A stretch of DNA of 64,000 bases from CAYPEL01 sp036479985 (GTDB taxonomy: Bacteria > Pseudomonadota > Gammaproteobacteria > DSM-19610). The translations under genes and the position numbers were made by a program. This document shows, one piece after another, positions 7,983 to 16,606 of this stretch. Position 1 is the first letter of the stretch. Every line of letters starts with the position of its first letter. The stretch is from the NCBI GenBank assembly GCA_965224815.1, contig CBDDAF010000003.1, positions 1,612,001 through 1,676,000 on the forward strand, in the 5' to 3' direction. The notes below the pieces were generated by a model. That model saw nothing but the letters and a program-made list of their open reading frames with translations. It ran no database searches and was not told where the DNA came from.

Positions 7983-8240
7983 CTAACCCCCGGTTACCGG
8001 CGGGAAAAAAGCAATCTCATCGCCTGAGGTAACGACCTGATCCAGTTTGCTGTATTCCTGATTTCTCGCCACCAGAATATGTGCAGGTATAAGCTGATCT
8101 GGAACAGCAGTTTCCCAGACATGCTGAATCGTAGCGGGTTGAGGCAGACTAATTTGCCGTTCGCTACAGCCCACCTCATCTCGAAGGGAAGCGAAGAACA
8201 ACACCTGTATCTTAATCTCGTCAGCCATGCCAACACCCAT
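7983..8240 (-). CDS. moaD: molybdopterin synthase sulfur-carrier (small) subunit
   Basis: An 85-residue ubiquitin-fold protein ending in the diagnostic VTGG, whose terminal Gly is adenylated and then thiocarboxylated. It begins LFFASLRDEVG after a beta strand, as in the family. Two starts are possible: the ATG at 8240, or the in-frame ATG at residue 5 (8228), which gives a more usual 81-residue protein. It forms an operon with moaE and is divergent from moaC across an AT-rich gap of about 70 bp that should hold both promoters. Confidence 0.92.
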   Translation of the reverse strand: MGVGMADEIKIQVLFFASLRDEVGCSERQISLPQPATIQHVWETAVPDQLIPAHILVARNQEYSKLDQVVTSGDEIAFFPPVTGG

Positions 8241-8313
8241 TATTACGCAACAACGCTATGCTAGTATTATATTGCTAGATTTTAATAAATTAAATTAAAA
8301 AAGCACGAATCTC

Positions 8314-8799
8314 ATGACCAAATTGACACATTTTAATAAACGCGGTGAAGCCCATATGGTTGATGTGGGTAACAAGCAAGTGACACACCGCATCGCGGTC
8401 GCCGAAGGCAGCATCAGCATGCTGCCAGATGCCTTGCAGCTGATTGAATCAGGTGACCATAAAAAAGGCGATGTTATCGGTGTTGCGCGCATCGCCGGGA
8501 TCATGGCTGCAAAACGAACCGCCGACCTTATTCCACTATGCCACCCCCTGGCATTGAGCCGCATTGAGCTGGAATTCACAATAATCCCTCAACCCGCTTC
8601 GGTTAGCTGCCGTGCAACAGTCGAAACCCACGGCCCAACCGGGGTAGAAATGGAAGCACTGACCGCTGTCCAGGTCGCCTTACTCACTATCTATGATATG
8701 TGTAAAGCCGTTGATCGGGGCATGACGATTGAGAAAGTACAGTTGATTGAAAAAATGGGCGGCAAATCTGGGCACTGGCAAAGAGGGCAAATATTGTAG
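8314..8799 (+). CDS. moaC: cyclic pyranopterin monophosphate synthase
   Basis: MoaC converts the MoaA product into cyclic pyranopterin monophosphate in molybdenum cofactor synthesis. The 161-residue length is typical. Diagnostic segments are MVDVGNKQVTHRIAVA near residue 15, IPLCHPLALSRIE near 74-86, THGPTGVEMEALTAVQVALL near 105-125, and DMCKAVDRGM near 130-140 with the catalytic Lys-Asp pair. It is alone on the plus strand, divergent from moaD. Confidence 0.95.
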   Translation: MTKLTHFNKRGEAHMVDVGNKQVTHRIAVAEGSISMLPDALQLIESGDHKKGDVIGVARIAGIMAAKRTADLIPLCHPLALSRIELEFTIIPQPASVSCRATVETHGPTGVEMEALTAVQVALLTIYDMCKAVDRGMTIEKVQLIEKMGGKSGHWQRGQIL

Positions 8800-8865
8800 G
8801 GTGCTCAAGGTTAGTTAGATTAAGCCCGATACCTTCCTGACAAGTCCAATATTCAGGGAACCGGA

Positions 8866-10296
8866 ATGCAACATTACGATCTGCTCGTTATCGGCTCAGG
8901 GCCAGCTGGCCAGCGCGCTGCTATTCAAGCCGCAAAACTGGGTAAAAATGTAGCCATCATTGAGCGCCGCCCTGTGGTTGGCGGGGTATCTGTCCACACC
9001 GGCACCATTCCCAGCAAAACGCTACGTGAAGCTGTTCTCTACCTGAGTGGCTGGGATCAACGCGGACTCTACGGACGTAGCTACCGTCTAAAACAGAACC
9101 TGACCATCGACGATCTGACACACCGTTTGAATATCACCCTCGAACACGAAATTGAAGTCATGCAACACCAGCTGGCACGTAACGGTGTATCCATAATAGA
9201 AGGCATCGCACATTTTATTGATGCTCAAACTGTTGAAGTCATTTCCAACGATGATCAAACCCTAAGCTATACCGCTGATAAATTTGTTATCGCCGTCGGC
9301 AGCCGTCCGGTCAAACCGGAAGGTATCCCCTTTAATGATGAAACAGTATTCGACAGTGATGGCATTCTGAAAATTAAAAAACTGCCTAAATCGATGCTGG
9401 TTGTCGGTGCAGGTGTCATTGGTATGGAATACGCCTCCATCTTCAGCACTATTGATATAAAGGTCACACTGGTGGACGGCCGTCCGGATCTGCTGGATTT
9501 TATGGACCGGGAAATCGTCGATGAACTGGTACATAACCTGCGCGACCGCGGCATCATATTGCGCATGTCTGAAAACGTCTCATCAATTACCTGCAATCCA
9601 AATGGCAGCGTTATCACAAAACTGGAAAGTGGCAAACGCATCTGTACTGAAATGGTTTTGTTTGCCGCCGGCAGAATAGGTTGCACTTATGAACTGGGAT
9701 TAGATAACGCTGGCATCACACCAGACAGTCGCCGGCGAATTTCGGTGAATGATAATTTTCAGACCGAAGTACCGCATATTTACGCAGTGGGTGACGTTAT
9801 CGGTTTCCCTAGCCTGGCATCCACGTCTATGGAACAAGGCCGGTTGGCGGCCTGCCACGCGTTTGATCACAAGGCCTGTAATTCACATACCACTTTTCCA
9901 TTCGGCATTTATGCTGTCCCGGAAATGAGCATGGTGGGAAAAACCGAGCAGGAATTAACGGCAGAGCGCATACCCTATGAAGTGGGTGTTGCGCGGTTAC
10001 GCGAAACTGCTCGCGGTCAGATTATGGGCCTGGATGAAGGCGTCTTGAAGATCCTGTTCGGTCTCGACGACCGGCGCGTACTGGGTGTGCATATACTGGG
10101 CGAAGGATCGACAGAACTGATTCACATCGGCCAGGCAGTACTGGCGCTAAACGGGACTCTTGATTACTTTATTGAAACAGTTTTCAATTATCCAACGCTC
10201 GCTGAAGCCTACAAGATTGCCGCACTGGACGCCTGGAATCGCATGGCCAGTTATCCAGTATTGGAAGCTGTAGACGAAGAGCTGGTTATTGCGTAA
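8866..10296 (+). CDS. sthA: soluble NAD(P) transhydrogenase
   Basis: A cytosolic flavoprotein that moves reducing equivalents between NADPH and NAD+. This 476-residue member of the pyridine nucleotide-disulfide oxidoreductase family starts with the FAD-binding VIGSGPAGQRAAIQAAKLG. At the position of the redox disulfide it has VSVHTGTIPSKTLRE, with no Cys pair, which marks SthA rather than dihydrolipoamide dehydrogenase. The NAD(P)-binding VVGAGVIGMEYASIF is near residues 178-192 and the FAD-contacting YAVGDVIGFPSLAS near 306. The dimerisation domain ends with the usual NYPTLAEAYKIAALD. Confidence 0.93.
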   Translation: MQHYDLLVIGSGPAGQRAAIQAAKLGKNVAIIERRPVVGGVSVHTGTIPSKTLREAVLYLSGWDQRGLYGRSYRLKQNLTIDDLTHRLNITLEHEIEVMQHQLARNGVSIIEGIAHFIDAQTVEVISNDDQTLSYTADKFVIAVGSRPVKPEGIPFNDETVFDSDGILKIKKLPKSMLVVGAGVIGMEYASIFSTIDIKVTLVDGRPDLLDFMDREIVDELVHNLRDRGIILRMSENVSSITCNPNGSVITKLESGKRICTEMVLFAAGRIGCTYELGLDNAGITPDSRRRISVNDNFQTEVPHIYAVGDVIGFPSLASTSMEQGRLAACHAFDHKACNSHTTFPFGIYAVPEMSMVGKTEQELTAERIPYEVGVARLRETARGQIMGLDEGVLKILFGLDDRRVLGVHILGEGSTELIHIGQAVLALNGTLDYFIETVFNYPTLAEAYKIAALDAWNRMASYPVLEAVDEELVIA

Positions 10297-10325
10297 TCAA
10301 TGCACGTCTGATTAATTCGTATATG

Positions 10326-10394
10326 CCTGTAGGAGCGGCTTCAGCCGCGAAAGGCAGTGTCACCGGCCATCGCGGCTGAAGCCGCTCCTACAGG
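10326..10394. repeat. REP-like palindrome, copy 1
   Basis: Inverted arms CCTGTAGGAGCGGCTTCAGC and its complement, each about 24 bases, flank a 20-base centre. It sits inside a longer unit, roughly 10306-10437, whose outer ends TCTGATTAATTC and GAATTAATCAAAGG are also inverted repeats. Located after sthA. Confidence 0.85.
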
Positions 10395-10497
10395 TATTTA
10401 CAAGATCAAGCTATATGAATTAATCAAAGGCACCTTAATTTTTGCCATAGATATCTGTGCTAGGATGCCTGGGTAATCACAGTCTCATTTACCCACT

Positions 10498-11790
10498 ATG
10501 CCACAAAACAACTTTATTCAAGACCTGCTCGACTTCATCCAGGCTTCGCCCACACCCTTCCACGCAACAAACACAATGCGTGAAAATTTTATTGCACAGG
10601 GCTTCACAGAACTGAATGAAGCAGATGCATGGACATTAAAATCGGGTGAAAAGTATCTAGTCACCAGAAACGAATCATCACTGATTGCCTTTACGCTCGG
10701 CGATACAGCTCCGGAGCAAGCGGGTCTGCGTATGCTTGGTGCCCATACCGACAGCCCATGCTTACACATCAAACCTGCACCTGAATTATGCAAACAGGGC
10801 TATTTCCAGCTCGGTGTAGAAGTTTACGGCGGCGCACTTCTCAATCCATGGTTTGATCGTGATCTGTCAATCGCTGGTCGCGTCAGTTATCGCGACAATC
10901 AAAATAATCGCAAGCAAACTCTGATTGATTTTAAGCGGCCGGTCGCCAGCATACCGAGTCTGGCAATTCATCTGGATCGTGATGCCAATAAAAACCGGAC
11001 GATTAATTCACAAACAGATTTACCACCGGTATTGATGCATAGCGATAAAACCAACACGCCCGATTTCCGGCAACTGTTACTGCAAGAATTAAAACAGCAA
11101 ACGCCAGACCTCGAGGTTGCAACTGTTCTCGATTATGAACTCTGTCTCTATGACTGCCAGCCACCCGCCCTGATTGGGTTACAACAGGATTTTATTGCTT
11201 CGGCCCGACTGGATAACCTGCTCAGTTGTTTTGTCGGCATGCGCAGCATGATTGACAACTCATCAACACAAAACACCTTACTGGTTTGCAATGACCACGA
11301 AGAAGTCGGCAGTTCATCGGCCTGCGGCGCAGACGGCCCCTTCCTCGCCTCTGTCCTGAACAGAATTTGTGGTGAATCTGAAAAACTGAGCCGCTGTATT
11401 GACCGCTCCTGGCTCATATCGGTCGATAATGCGCATGGCATTCATCCCAACTATGCCGACAAACACGATGCTAATCACGGCCCTGAACTCAACCAGGGGC
11501 CGGTGATTAAAACCAACTCCAACCAACGCTATGCCACCAACAGCGAGACCAGCGGCCTGTTCCGGCACTTATGTGAACAAACTGGCGTACCGGTACAATC
11601 ATTCGTAGTACGCAGCGATATGGCCTGTGGCAGCACCATTGGCCCGATTACCGCCAGCAATATAGGCATCAAAACTCTGGATGTCGGCATTCCCACCTTT
11701 GCCATGCATTCAATCCGGGAACTGGCGGGTGTAAAAGATCCAGCTTATTTGCACCGGGTTCTGACAGAATTTTTCTCTGCTAGTCTTTAA
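10498..11790 (+). CDS. apeB: M18-family aspartyl aminopeptidase
   Basis: A 430-residue cytosolic dinuclear-zinc aminopeptidase that removes N-terminal acidic residues. Motifs in order are the N-terminal FIQASPTPFHA, GAHTDSPCLHIKP near residue 80 (metal ligand His and Asp), GGALLNPWFDRDLSIAG near 118, DNLLSCF near 237, NDHEEVGSSSACGADG near 263 (catalytic and metal Glu), and the final GIPTFAMHSIRE with the last His ligand. The length fits the bacterial family. It stands alone, flanked on both sides by REP-like palindromes. Confidence 0.93.
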   Translation: MPQNNFIQDLLDFIQASPTPFHATNTMRENFIAQGFTELNEADAWTLKSGEKYLVTRNESSLIAFTLGDTAPEQAGLRMLGAHTDSPCLHIKPAPELCKQGYFQLGVEVYGGALLNPWFDRDLSIAGRVSYRDNQNNRKQTLIDFKRPVASIPSLAIHLDRDANKNRTINSQTDLPPVLMHSDKTNTPDFRQLLLQELKQQTPDLEVATVLDYELCLYDCQPPALIGLQQDFIASARLDNLLSCFVGMRSMIDNSSTQNTLLVCNDHEEVGSSSACGADGPFLASVLNRICGESEKLSRCIDRSWLISVDNAHGIHPNYADKHDANHGPELNQGPVIKTNSNQRYATNSETSGLFRHLCEQTGVPVQSFVVRSDMACGSTIGPITASNIGIKTLDVGIPTFAMHSIRELAGVKDPAYLHRVLTEFFSASL

Positions 11791-11797
11791 GGACATG

Positions 11798-11856
11798 GTA
11801 GGAGCGGCTTCAGCCGCGATAGTTGTAACGTCCATCGCGGCTGAAGCCGCTCCTAC
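11798..11856. repeat. REP-like palindrome, copy 2
   Basis: GTAGGAGCGGCTTCAGCCGCG and its inverted complement flank a short centre. It begins 8 bases after the apeB stop, where it would form a strong hairpin in the mRNA 3' end. No outer MITE-like arms are seen here. Confidence 0.85.
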
Positions 11857-12017
11857 ACTATCTCTCAATTTATCAACTCCTTTAAGTAGAACTACTGCGG
11901 CTGACCATAAATTAATCAGCCGCTAACAAATATTTCAGAATATAGTCACTGTTACCGATAATCTGATGTAATAATAGACAAACCCCGTCCCTTCGGACGG
12001 CGTGAATGAGGGTACTG

Positions 12018-13355
12018 ATGTCTGGAAAACTGGCGCTGGTCGTCGATGATTCCAAATCTGCACGCGTCGTGTTGCGGCGCATGCTGGAAAAACATGCTAT
12101 TTCGGTAGACACTGCCGAATCAGCTTCGGATGCGTTCGACTACCTTGATCGGCGCCGTCCCGATGTTATCTTCATGGATCATATGATGCCGGGAATGGAT
12201 GGCTTTGAAGCGGTTAAACGCATCAAAGCAGACCCTCGCACGGTGACTATTCCGGTGATGATGTACACCTCAAAAGGAGGGGATCTGTACCTGGGGCAAG
12301 CACGTGCACTGGGTGCCGTTGGCATTCTGCCCAAAACTGTTGCCCCCACTGAACTCTACGATGCATTACTCCGCCTCGGCCTGACCACAGATCGCCGCAC
12401 GCATACTGCTCCCAGCAACGATGAAGATGGCGCTTCTGAACGCGCTAATGATCTAAATCGCCGTGCCTCTGAAGATTGGGCCATCGTCGATGAACCTATG
12501 CCGGTGCGTAATCATGCTGCACGACCAGAAGATGAACACTTGCGCTCATTGCTGGAAGAACAGCGTGTTGAACTGCGCAAGGATTTACTGGTTTCCATTG
12601 ATTCTGTGACGCGTAATGTCAGCACCCGCATGAATCAGGACATCGATGATAAACTTGAAAATCTCAAATCATCACTGCCTAAACCGCGCAGCCTCGCATT
12701 ACCACTAGGCATCCTGTCGATGTTGCTTATTCCGCTAGTTATTTGGAATCTAAGCCTGCAAAACAAACTGACCCGCCTGACTGACAAGCTGGCCCTGCAG
12801 AGCAATTTACCGTCGAAAATAGCTGTTGAAACCATTGCCCCGAAAGCTGTAGCCAAACCGGACAAAGACACATCGAATGACACTAGTGAAATAGAACAAT
12901 GGGCGAAGAAGCAAACGCTGGAATACCCTTTTAATGAGCTGGCACTCGATCATGATCGCCTCAATTCAGTCGACAATATGCTTGGCCGCCTGCTCACTGC
13001 TAATTTTCGAGGCCGAGTGACACTGGCTACCCACACTGGTGTGTTTTGCATGAACGGCAGTACGGAAAGTGGCTTTGAACTGGCACCGGATGATGCGCCT
13101 ATCACTCAATGTAGTTACATCGGAAATCCGGTGCAGCCAACCGATCTGCCCGCATCCCATCAGTCATTACGCTTTGCGAATTTCCTATCTGCCTTGAAGG
13201 CAGAAAATGGCATTATAGTTAATGTTCAGGCTATGCCACGTACTGTGCCATTGTTCCCGTACCCTGAGAAAACCGGTGAGACTAAGGCCGGTGAATGGAA
13301 TAAAGCGGCTAGTCAGAATAACCGGGTGTTAGTTCGGTTGGAGCCGTTCGAATAA
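12018..13355 (+). CDS. receiver-domain response regulator tethered to a C-terminal extracytoplasmic domain
   Basis: The receiver domain spans residues 1-120, counted from an in-frame upstream start at 12006. It has the acidic pair D14/D15, phospho-acceptor D58 in FMDHMMPGMDG, T/S in MYTSKGG near 88, and Lys110 in LPKT. A charged linker, probably coiled coil, covers 150-225. One strong transmembrane segment lies at about 229-251 (LALPLGILSMLLIPLVIW). About 200 residues I cannot assign follow, ending NNRVLVRLEP. By the positive-inside rule this tail is probably periplasmic. No DNA-binding or enzymatic output domain is seen and no kinase is adjacent. The ATG at 12018 is preferred because GAGGGT precedes it. 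The gene converges on thiC. Confidence 0.8.
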   Translation: MSGKLALVVDDSKSARVVLRRMLEKHAISVDTAESASDAFDYLDRRRPDVIFMDHMMPGMDGFEAVKRIKADPRTVTIPVMMYTSKGGDLYLGQARALGAVGILPKTVAPTELYDALLRLGLTTDRRTHTAPSNDEDGASERANDLNRRASEDWAIVDEPMPVRNHAARPEDEHLRSLLEEQRVELRKDLLVSIDSVTRNVSTRMNQDIDDKLENLKSSLPKPRSLALPLGILSMLLIPLVIWNLSLQNKLTRLTDKLALQSNLPSKIAVETIAPKAVAKPDKDTSNDTSEIEQWAKKQTLEYPFNELALDHDRLNSVDNMLGRLLTANFRGRVTLATHTGVFCMNGSTESGFELAPDDAPITQCSYIGNPVQPTDLPASHQSLRFANFLSALKAENGIIVNVQAMPRTVPLFPYPEKTGETKAGEWNKAASQNNRVLVRLEPFE

Positions 13356-13363
13356 TTCAGAGT

Positions 13364-13428
13364 TGTAGGAGCGGCTTTAGCCGCGAAAGGGTAGTATGCC
13401 GACCATCGCGGCTGAAGCCGCTCCTACA
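13364..13428. repeat. REP-like palindrome, copy 3
   Basis: TGTAGGAGCGGCTTTAGCCGCG pairs with CGCGGCTGAAGCCGCTCCTACA. It lies between the convergent response-regulator and thiC genes, where it could serve as a bidirectional transcript end. Confidence 0.85.
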
Positions 13429-13443
13429 GATCGAGTAGAACCG

Positions 13444-15324
13444 TTACTTCTTTTGGTAAATCTCACTACCCTGCTGTTTAAATTCCTGCGCTTTTTCCTG
13501 CATACCGGTTTCTACGGCAATTTGAATATCTCCAATCCCTTTAGAGGCTGCATAGTCACGCACATCCTGGCTGATTTTCATGGAGCAGAAATGTGGCCCA
13601 CACATGGAACAGAAGTGCGCCACCTTGGCAGAATCTTTGGGCAAGGTTTCGTCGTGAAACTCACGTGCTTTTTCCGGATCCAGTCCGAGATTAAACTGAT
13701 CGTCCCAGCGAAATTCAAAGCGTGCTTTTGATACTGCGTTGTCGCGCACCTGTGCTCCAGGGTGTCCCTTGGCTAGATCAGCAGCGTGGGCAGCAATCTT
13801 GTAAGTAATAATGCCATCGCGCACGTCCTGTTTATTCGGCAGGCCCAGATGCTCTTTCGGCGTCACGTAACAAAGCATTGCCGTGCCGTACCAGCCAATT
13901 TGTGCAGCGCCGATCGCTGATGTGATGTGATCGTAACCAGGTGCGATGTCAGTAGTCAGTGGGCCCAACGTATAAAAAGGCGCTTCGAAACAATCTTCCA
14001 GTTCCTTGTCCATATTTTCTTTAATCATCTGCATCGGCACATGACCTGGGCCTTCGATCATGACCTGAACGTCGTGTTGCCAGGCAACCTTGGTCAACTC
14101 ACCCAGCGTTTCCAGTTCGGCAAACTGTGCCTGGTCGTTGGCATCAGCCAAAGACCCCGGACGCAACCCATCGCCTAATGAAAACGATACATCGTACGCC
14201 TTCATGATTTCGCAAATGTCTTCAAAATGTGTGTACAGAAAACTTTCCTGATGATGCGCCAGACACCACTTGGCCATAATCGAACCACCGCGTGAAACGA
14301 TACCGGTGACGCGGTTGGCGGTCATAGGCACATAAGCCAGACGCACACCGGCATGGATAGTAAAGTAATCGACGCCCTGCTCGGCTTGTTCAATTAACGT
14401 ATCGCGGAACATCTCCCAGGTCAGGTCTTCGGCTTTGCCGTCGACTTTTTCCAGCGCCTGATAGATCGGCACGGTACCGACCGGCACTGGCGAATTGCGT
14501 AAAATCCATTCGCGGGTTTCATGGATATTTTTACCGGTCGACAAATCCATTATCGTATCGCCACCCCAGCGAGTCGACCAGACCATCTTTTCCACTTCTT
14601 CGGCAATCGAAGAAGACACGGCCGAGTTACCAATGTTGGTGTTCACCTTGACTAGAAAATTCCGTCCGATAATCATCGGTTCCAGTTCCGGGTGATTGAT
14701 ATTGGCAGGAATAATTGCCCGCCCACGCGCCACTTCATCGCGCACAAATTCAGCCGTCACCCGATCAGGAATTGCGGCGCCAAACGATTGGCCCGGGTGC
14801 TGTTTTATCAAACTACTGCCTTTTAATTCTTCCAGCCGCAAGTTTTCGCGGATTGCCACGTATTCCATTTCCGGTGTAATGATTCCCTGACGGGCATAAT
14901 GCATCTGGGATACATTCCGACCGGACAAGGCGCGGCGTGGTTTGTGTATATGTTCAAAGCGCAAGCTATCCAGCTTACTGTCAGCAACTCGTTGCTGGCC
15001 ATACTCAGAACTTGGCCCGCTCAGGTTCTCGGTATCATTGCGTTCGGTAATCCAGGCATGACGCACATCAGGCAGACCTTTGAGTAAATCAATTTCAACC
15101 GATGGATCAGTGTACGGGCCTGATGTGTCATACACAGTGATGGGTGGATTTTTTTCGGCGCCGAAACTGGCCGGTGTTTCTGCCTGACTGATTTCACGCA
15201 TGCCGACCTTCAGGTCAGGCCGCGAACCTTGCACATAGATTTTTTGTGAGCCACTAAACGGCCGGGTAACCGCTTCAGACAAGCGTGTGGTTTCTGCAAC
15301 AAATTCTTTGGGGATAGCACTCAT
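13444..15324 (-). CDS. thiC: phosphomethylpyrimidine synthase (radical SAM, thiamine biosynthesis)
   Basis: ThiC rearranges 5-aminoimidazole ribotide to HMP-phosphate, the thiamine pyrimidine. The 626-residue length matches the bacterial enzyme. The N-terminal region reads SGPYTDP near residue 70; the core contains NVGTDIGNS-like NTNIGNSAVSSS, TVPIYQA, DYFTIHAGV and EGPGHVPM. The C-terminal CSMCGPHFCSMK is the CX2CX4C cluster site unique to ThiC. A TPP riboswitch lies just upstream on the same strand, so expression should fall when thiamine is plentiful. No other thi gene is in the window. Confidence 0.97.
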   Translation of the reverse strand: MSAIPKEFVAETTRLSEAVTRPFSGSQKIYVQGSRPDLKVGMREISQAETPASFGAEKNPPITVYDTSGPYTDPSVEIDLLKGLPDVRHAWITERNDTENLSGPSSEYGQQRVADSKLDSLRFEHIHKPRRALSGRNVSQMHYARQGIITPEMEYVAIRENLRLEELKGSSLIKQHPGQSFGAAIPDRVTAEFVRDEVARGRAIIPANINHPELEPMIIGRNFLVKVNTNIGNSAVSSSIAEEVEKMVWSTRWGGDTIMDLSTGKNIHETREWILRNSPVPVGTVPIYQALEKVDGKAEDLTWEMFRDTLIEQAEQGVDYFTIHAGVRLAYVPMTANRVTGIVSRGGSIMAKWCLAHHQESFLYTHFEDICEIMKAYDVSFSLGDGLRPGSLADANDQAQFAELETLGELTKVAWQHDVQVMIEGPGHVPMQMIKENMDKELEDCFEAPFYTLGPLTTDIAPGYDHITSAIGAAQIGWYGTAMLCYVTPKEHLGLPNKQDVRDGIITYKIAAHAADLAKGHPGAQVRDNAVSKARFEFRWDDQFNLGLDPEKAREFHDETLPKDSAKVAHFCSMCGPHFCSMKISQDVRDYAASKGIGDIQIAVETGMQEKAQEFKQQGSEIYQKK

Positions 15325-15378
15325 AGTCCCGCCCTCCTGGAAAGGTGAAGATCCTCATGACGGGGAAGGCTGGTGAAG

Positions 15379-15465
15379 AATCTGCTTCCCTGCGCAGGTA
15401 TTAACCGGATCAGGTTCAAAGGGTATTTCTCAGCTTCAATCATGTAACGAAGCACCCCTAGCTGC
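15379..15465 (-). promoter_or_regulatory. TPP riboswitch (THI element) upstream of thiC
   Basis: Read on the minus strand, it shows the conserved cores in order: CTAGGGGTGCTTCG, then GCTGAGAAATACCC, CCTGATCCGGTTAATACC, and TGCGCAGGGAAG. These are the aptamer's pyrimidine- and pyrophosphate-sensing helices. It ends about 55 bases before the thiC ATG. With a good Shine-Dalgarno (GGAGG) near 15335 on that strand, control is probably at translation initiation. No terminator run is evident. Confidence 0.95.
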
Positions 15466-15580
15466 CCGACAAAATATAGTAAGCCAGCGGGTATTGCAAG
15501 CACGGACAGCTTGCCTGCGGACGCTAAAGTCCGTATCTTTTCAGTTAGATAACAAAATAGACAATGCAGGAATTTCCCTC

Positions 15581-16243
15581 ATGAATGCGATGAATATGGA
15601 ACTCGCCCGATTTAACATGATCGAGCAACAGATCCGGCCCTGGGATGTACTCGATGACCGCATCCTGAAAACCCTGTCGAGCACGCCACGTGAAGCCTTT
15701 GTTCCAGAGCAATATAAGTCGCTGGCATTTTCCGATATCAGCATTCCAATCGGCCACGACCAGGCCATGATGGCACCCAAAGTCGAAGGTCGACTGTTGC
15801 AATGTCTGGACATCACAGACACTGATAACATTCTTGAAGTCGGCACCGGCAGTGGTTACCTCACCGCCTGCCTGGCACGGCTTGGTAACAAAGTGCATAG
15901 CGTCGATATCATTGAGGAATTTGTCACCAGTAGTAAAGAAAAACTCAGCCAGCAAAATATTGAGAATGTCACTTTTGATGTGGCAGATGCCGTCAATGGA
16001 TTTGATTCAGCGGGTCAGTTTGACGTGATCGCAATTACCGGGTCGTTACCCATACTTCATGAAGGCTTTCATAAAAGTCTTGAAATTGGCGGTCGGCTGT
16101 TTGTAATCGTCGGCACACCCCCTATTATGCAGGCGTTGTTAATTACCCGGGCCGGGCCATCGGAATGGAAACAGGAAAGCCTGTTTGAAACATCAGTGCC
16201 TGCGTTAATTAATGCGGCACAACCTGATGCATTTTCTTTCTAG
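15581..16243 (+). CDS. protein-L-isoaspartate O-methyltransferase-family protein
   Basis: A SAM-dependent methyltransferase of the Pcm family, about 220 residues from the chosen ATG. The N-terminal half has MIEQQIRPWDV and VPEQYKSLAFSD, and the SAM motif I ILEVGTGSGYLTACLA follows. The open frame extends upstream to 15494, but that extension crosses the riboswitch-proximal leader and has no family similarity, so the ATG at 15581 is preferred. It heads a plus-strand set with rhodanese and tolC, an order I recall from other gammaproteobacteria upstream of waaA. Classical Pcm repairs isoaspartyl residues; whether this paralogue does so is not shown. Confidence 0.85.
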   Translation: MNAMNMELARFNMIEQQIRPWDVLDDRILKTLSSTPREAFVPEQYKSLAFSDISIPIGHDQAMMAPKVEGRLLQCLDITDTDNILEVGTGSGYLTACLARLGNKVHSVDIIEEFVTSSKEKLSQQNIENVTFDVADAVNGFDSAGQFDVIAITGSLPILHEGFHKSLEIGGRLFVIVGTPPIMQALLITRAGPSEWKQESLFETSVPALINAAQPDAFSF

Positions 16244-16269
16244 CTCATAAGTCTTAGAATGCTTCATCA

Positions 16270-16593
16270 ATGATGCGCGAAATGAGCGCCGGGGAGCTGA
16301 AGGAATATCTCGATGCTGCCACAGAAAAACCTATACTACTGGATGTGCGCGAAGCCTGGGAATTTGACATTGCCCGGCTGGAAAATGCGCAACTCATCCC
16401 TATGCGAACAATACCCGGCAAACTATCTGAACTGGATCCAGACCAGGAAACTGTGGTGATTTGTCACCACGGTATCCGCAGCCGCCAGGTATGCCGGTTT
16501 CTGGAAAATGAGGGCTTCTCCCGGCTGATTAATCTAAGCGGCGGGGTTGAAGAATGGGCCCGAGAGGTCGACAACCAAATGGCAACCTACTAA
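16270..16593 (+). CDS. single-domain rhodanese-like sulfurtransferase
   Basis: A 107-residue protein with the rhodanese fold: LLDVREAWEFDIARL near residues 22-36, the active-site loop ICHHGIRS with the catalytic Cys near residue 64, and the closing INLSGGVEEW. It probably carries persulfide sulfur; the acceptor is unknown. It begins about 25 bases after the methyltransferase and ends just before tolC, so the three genes likely form one transcript. Confidence 0.9.
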   Translation: MMREMSAGELKEYLDAATEKPILLDVREAWEFDIARLENAQLIPMRTIPGKLSELDPDQETVVICHHGIRSRQVCRFLENEGFSRLINLSGGVEEWAREVDNQMATY

Positions 16594-16606
16594 TATTTAT
16601 ACCAAT

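Noticed and set aside
15494..15580. Upstream extension of the Pcm-like methyltransferase
   Set aside because: The added residues have no family similarity and fall in the leader region opposite the thiC riboswitch. The ATG at 15581 begins the recognisable protein.
16547..16606. Upstream start for tolC inside the rhodanese gene
   Set aside because: It would put about 20 charged residues before a clean signal peptide. The ATG at 16607 fits an outer-membrane protein.
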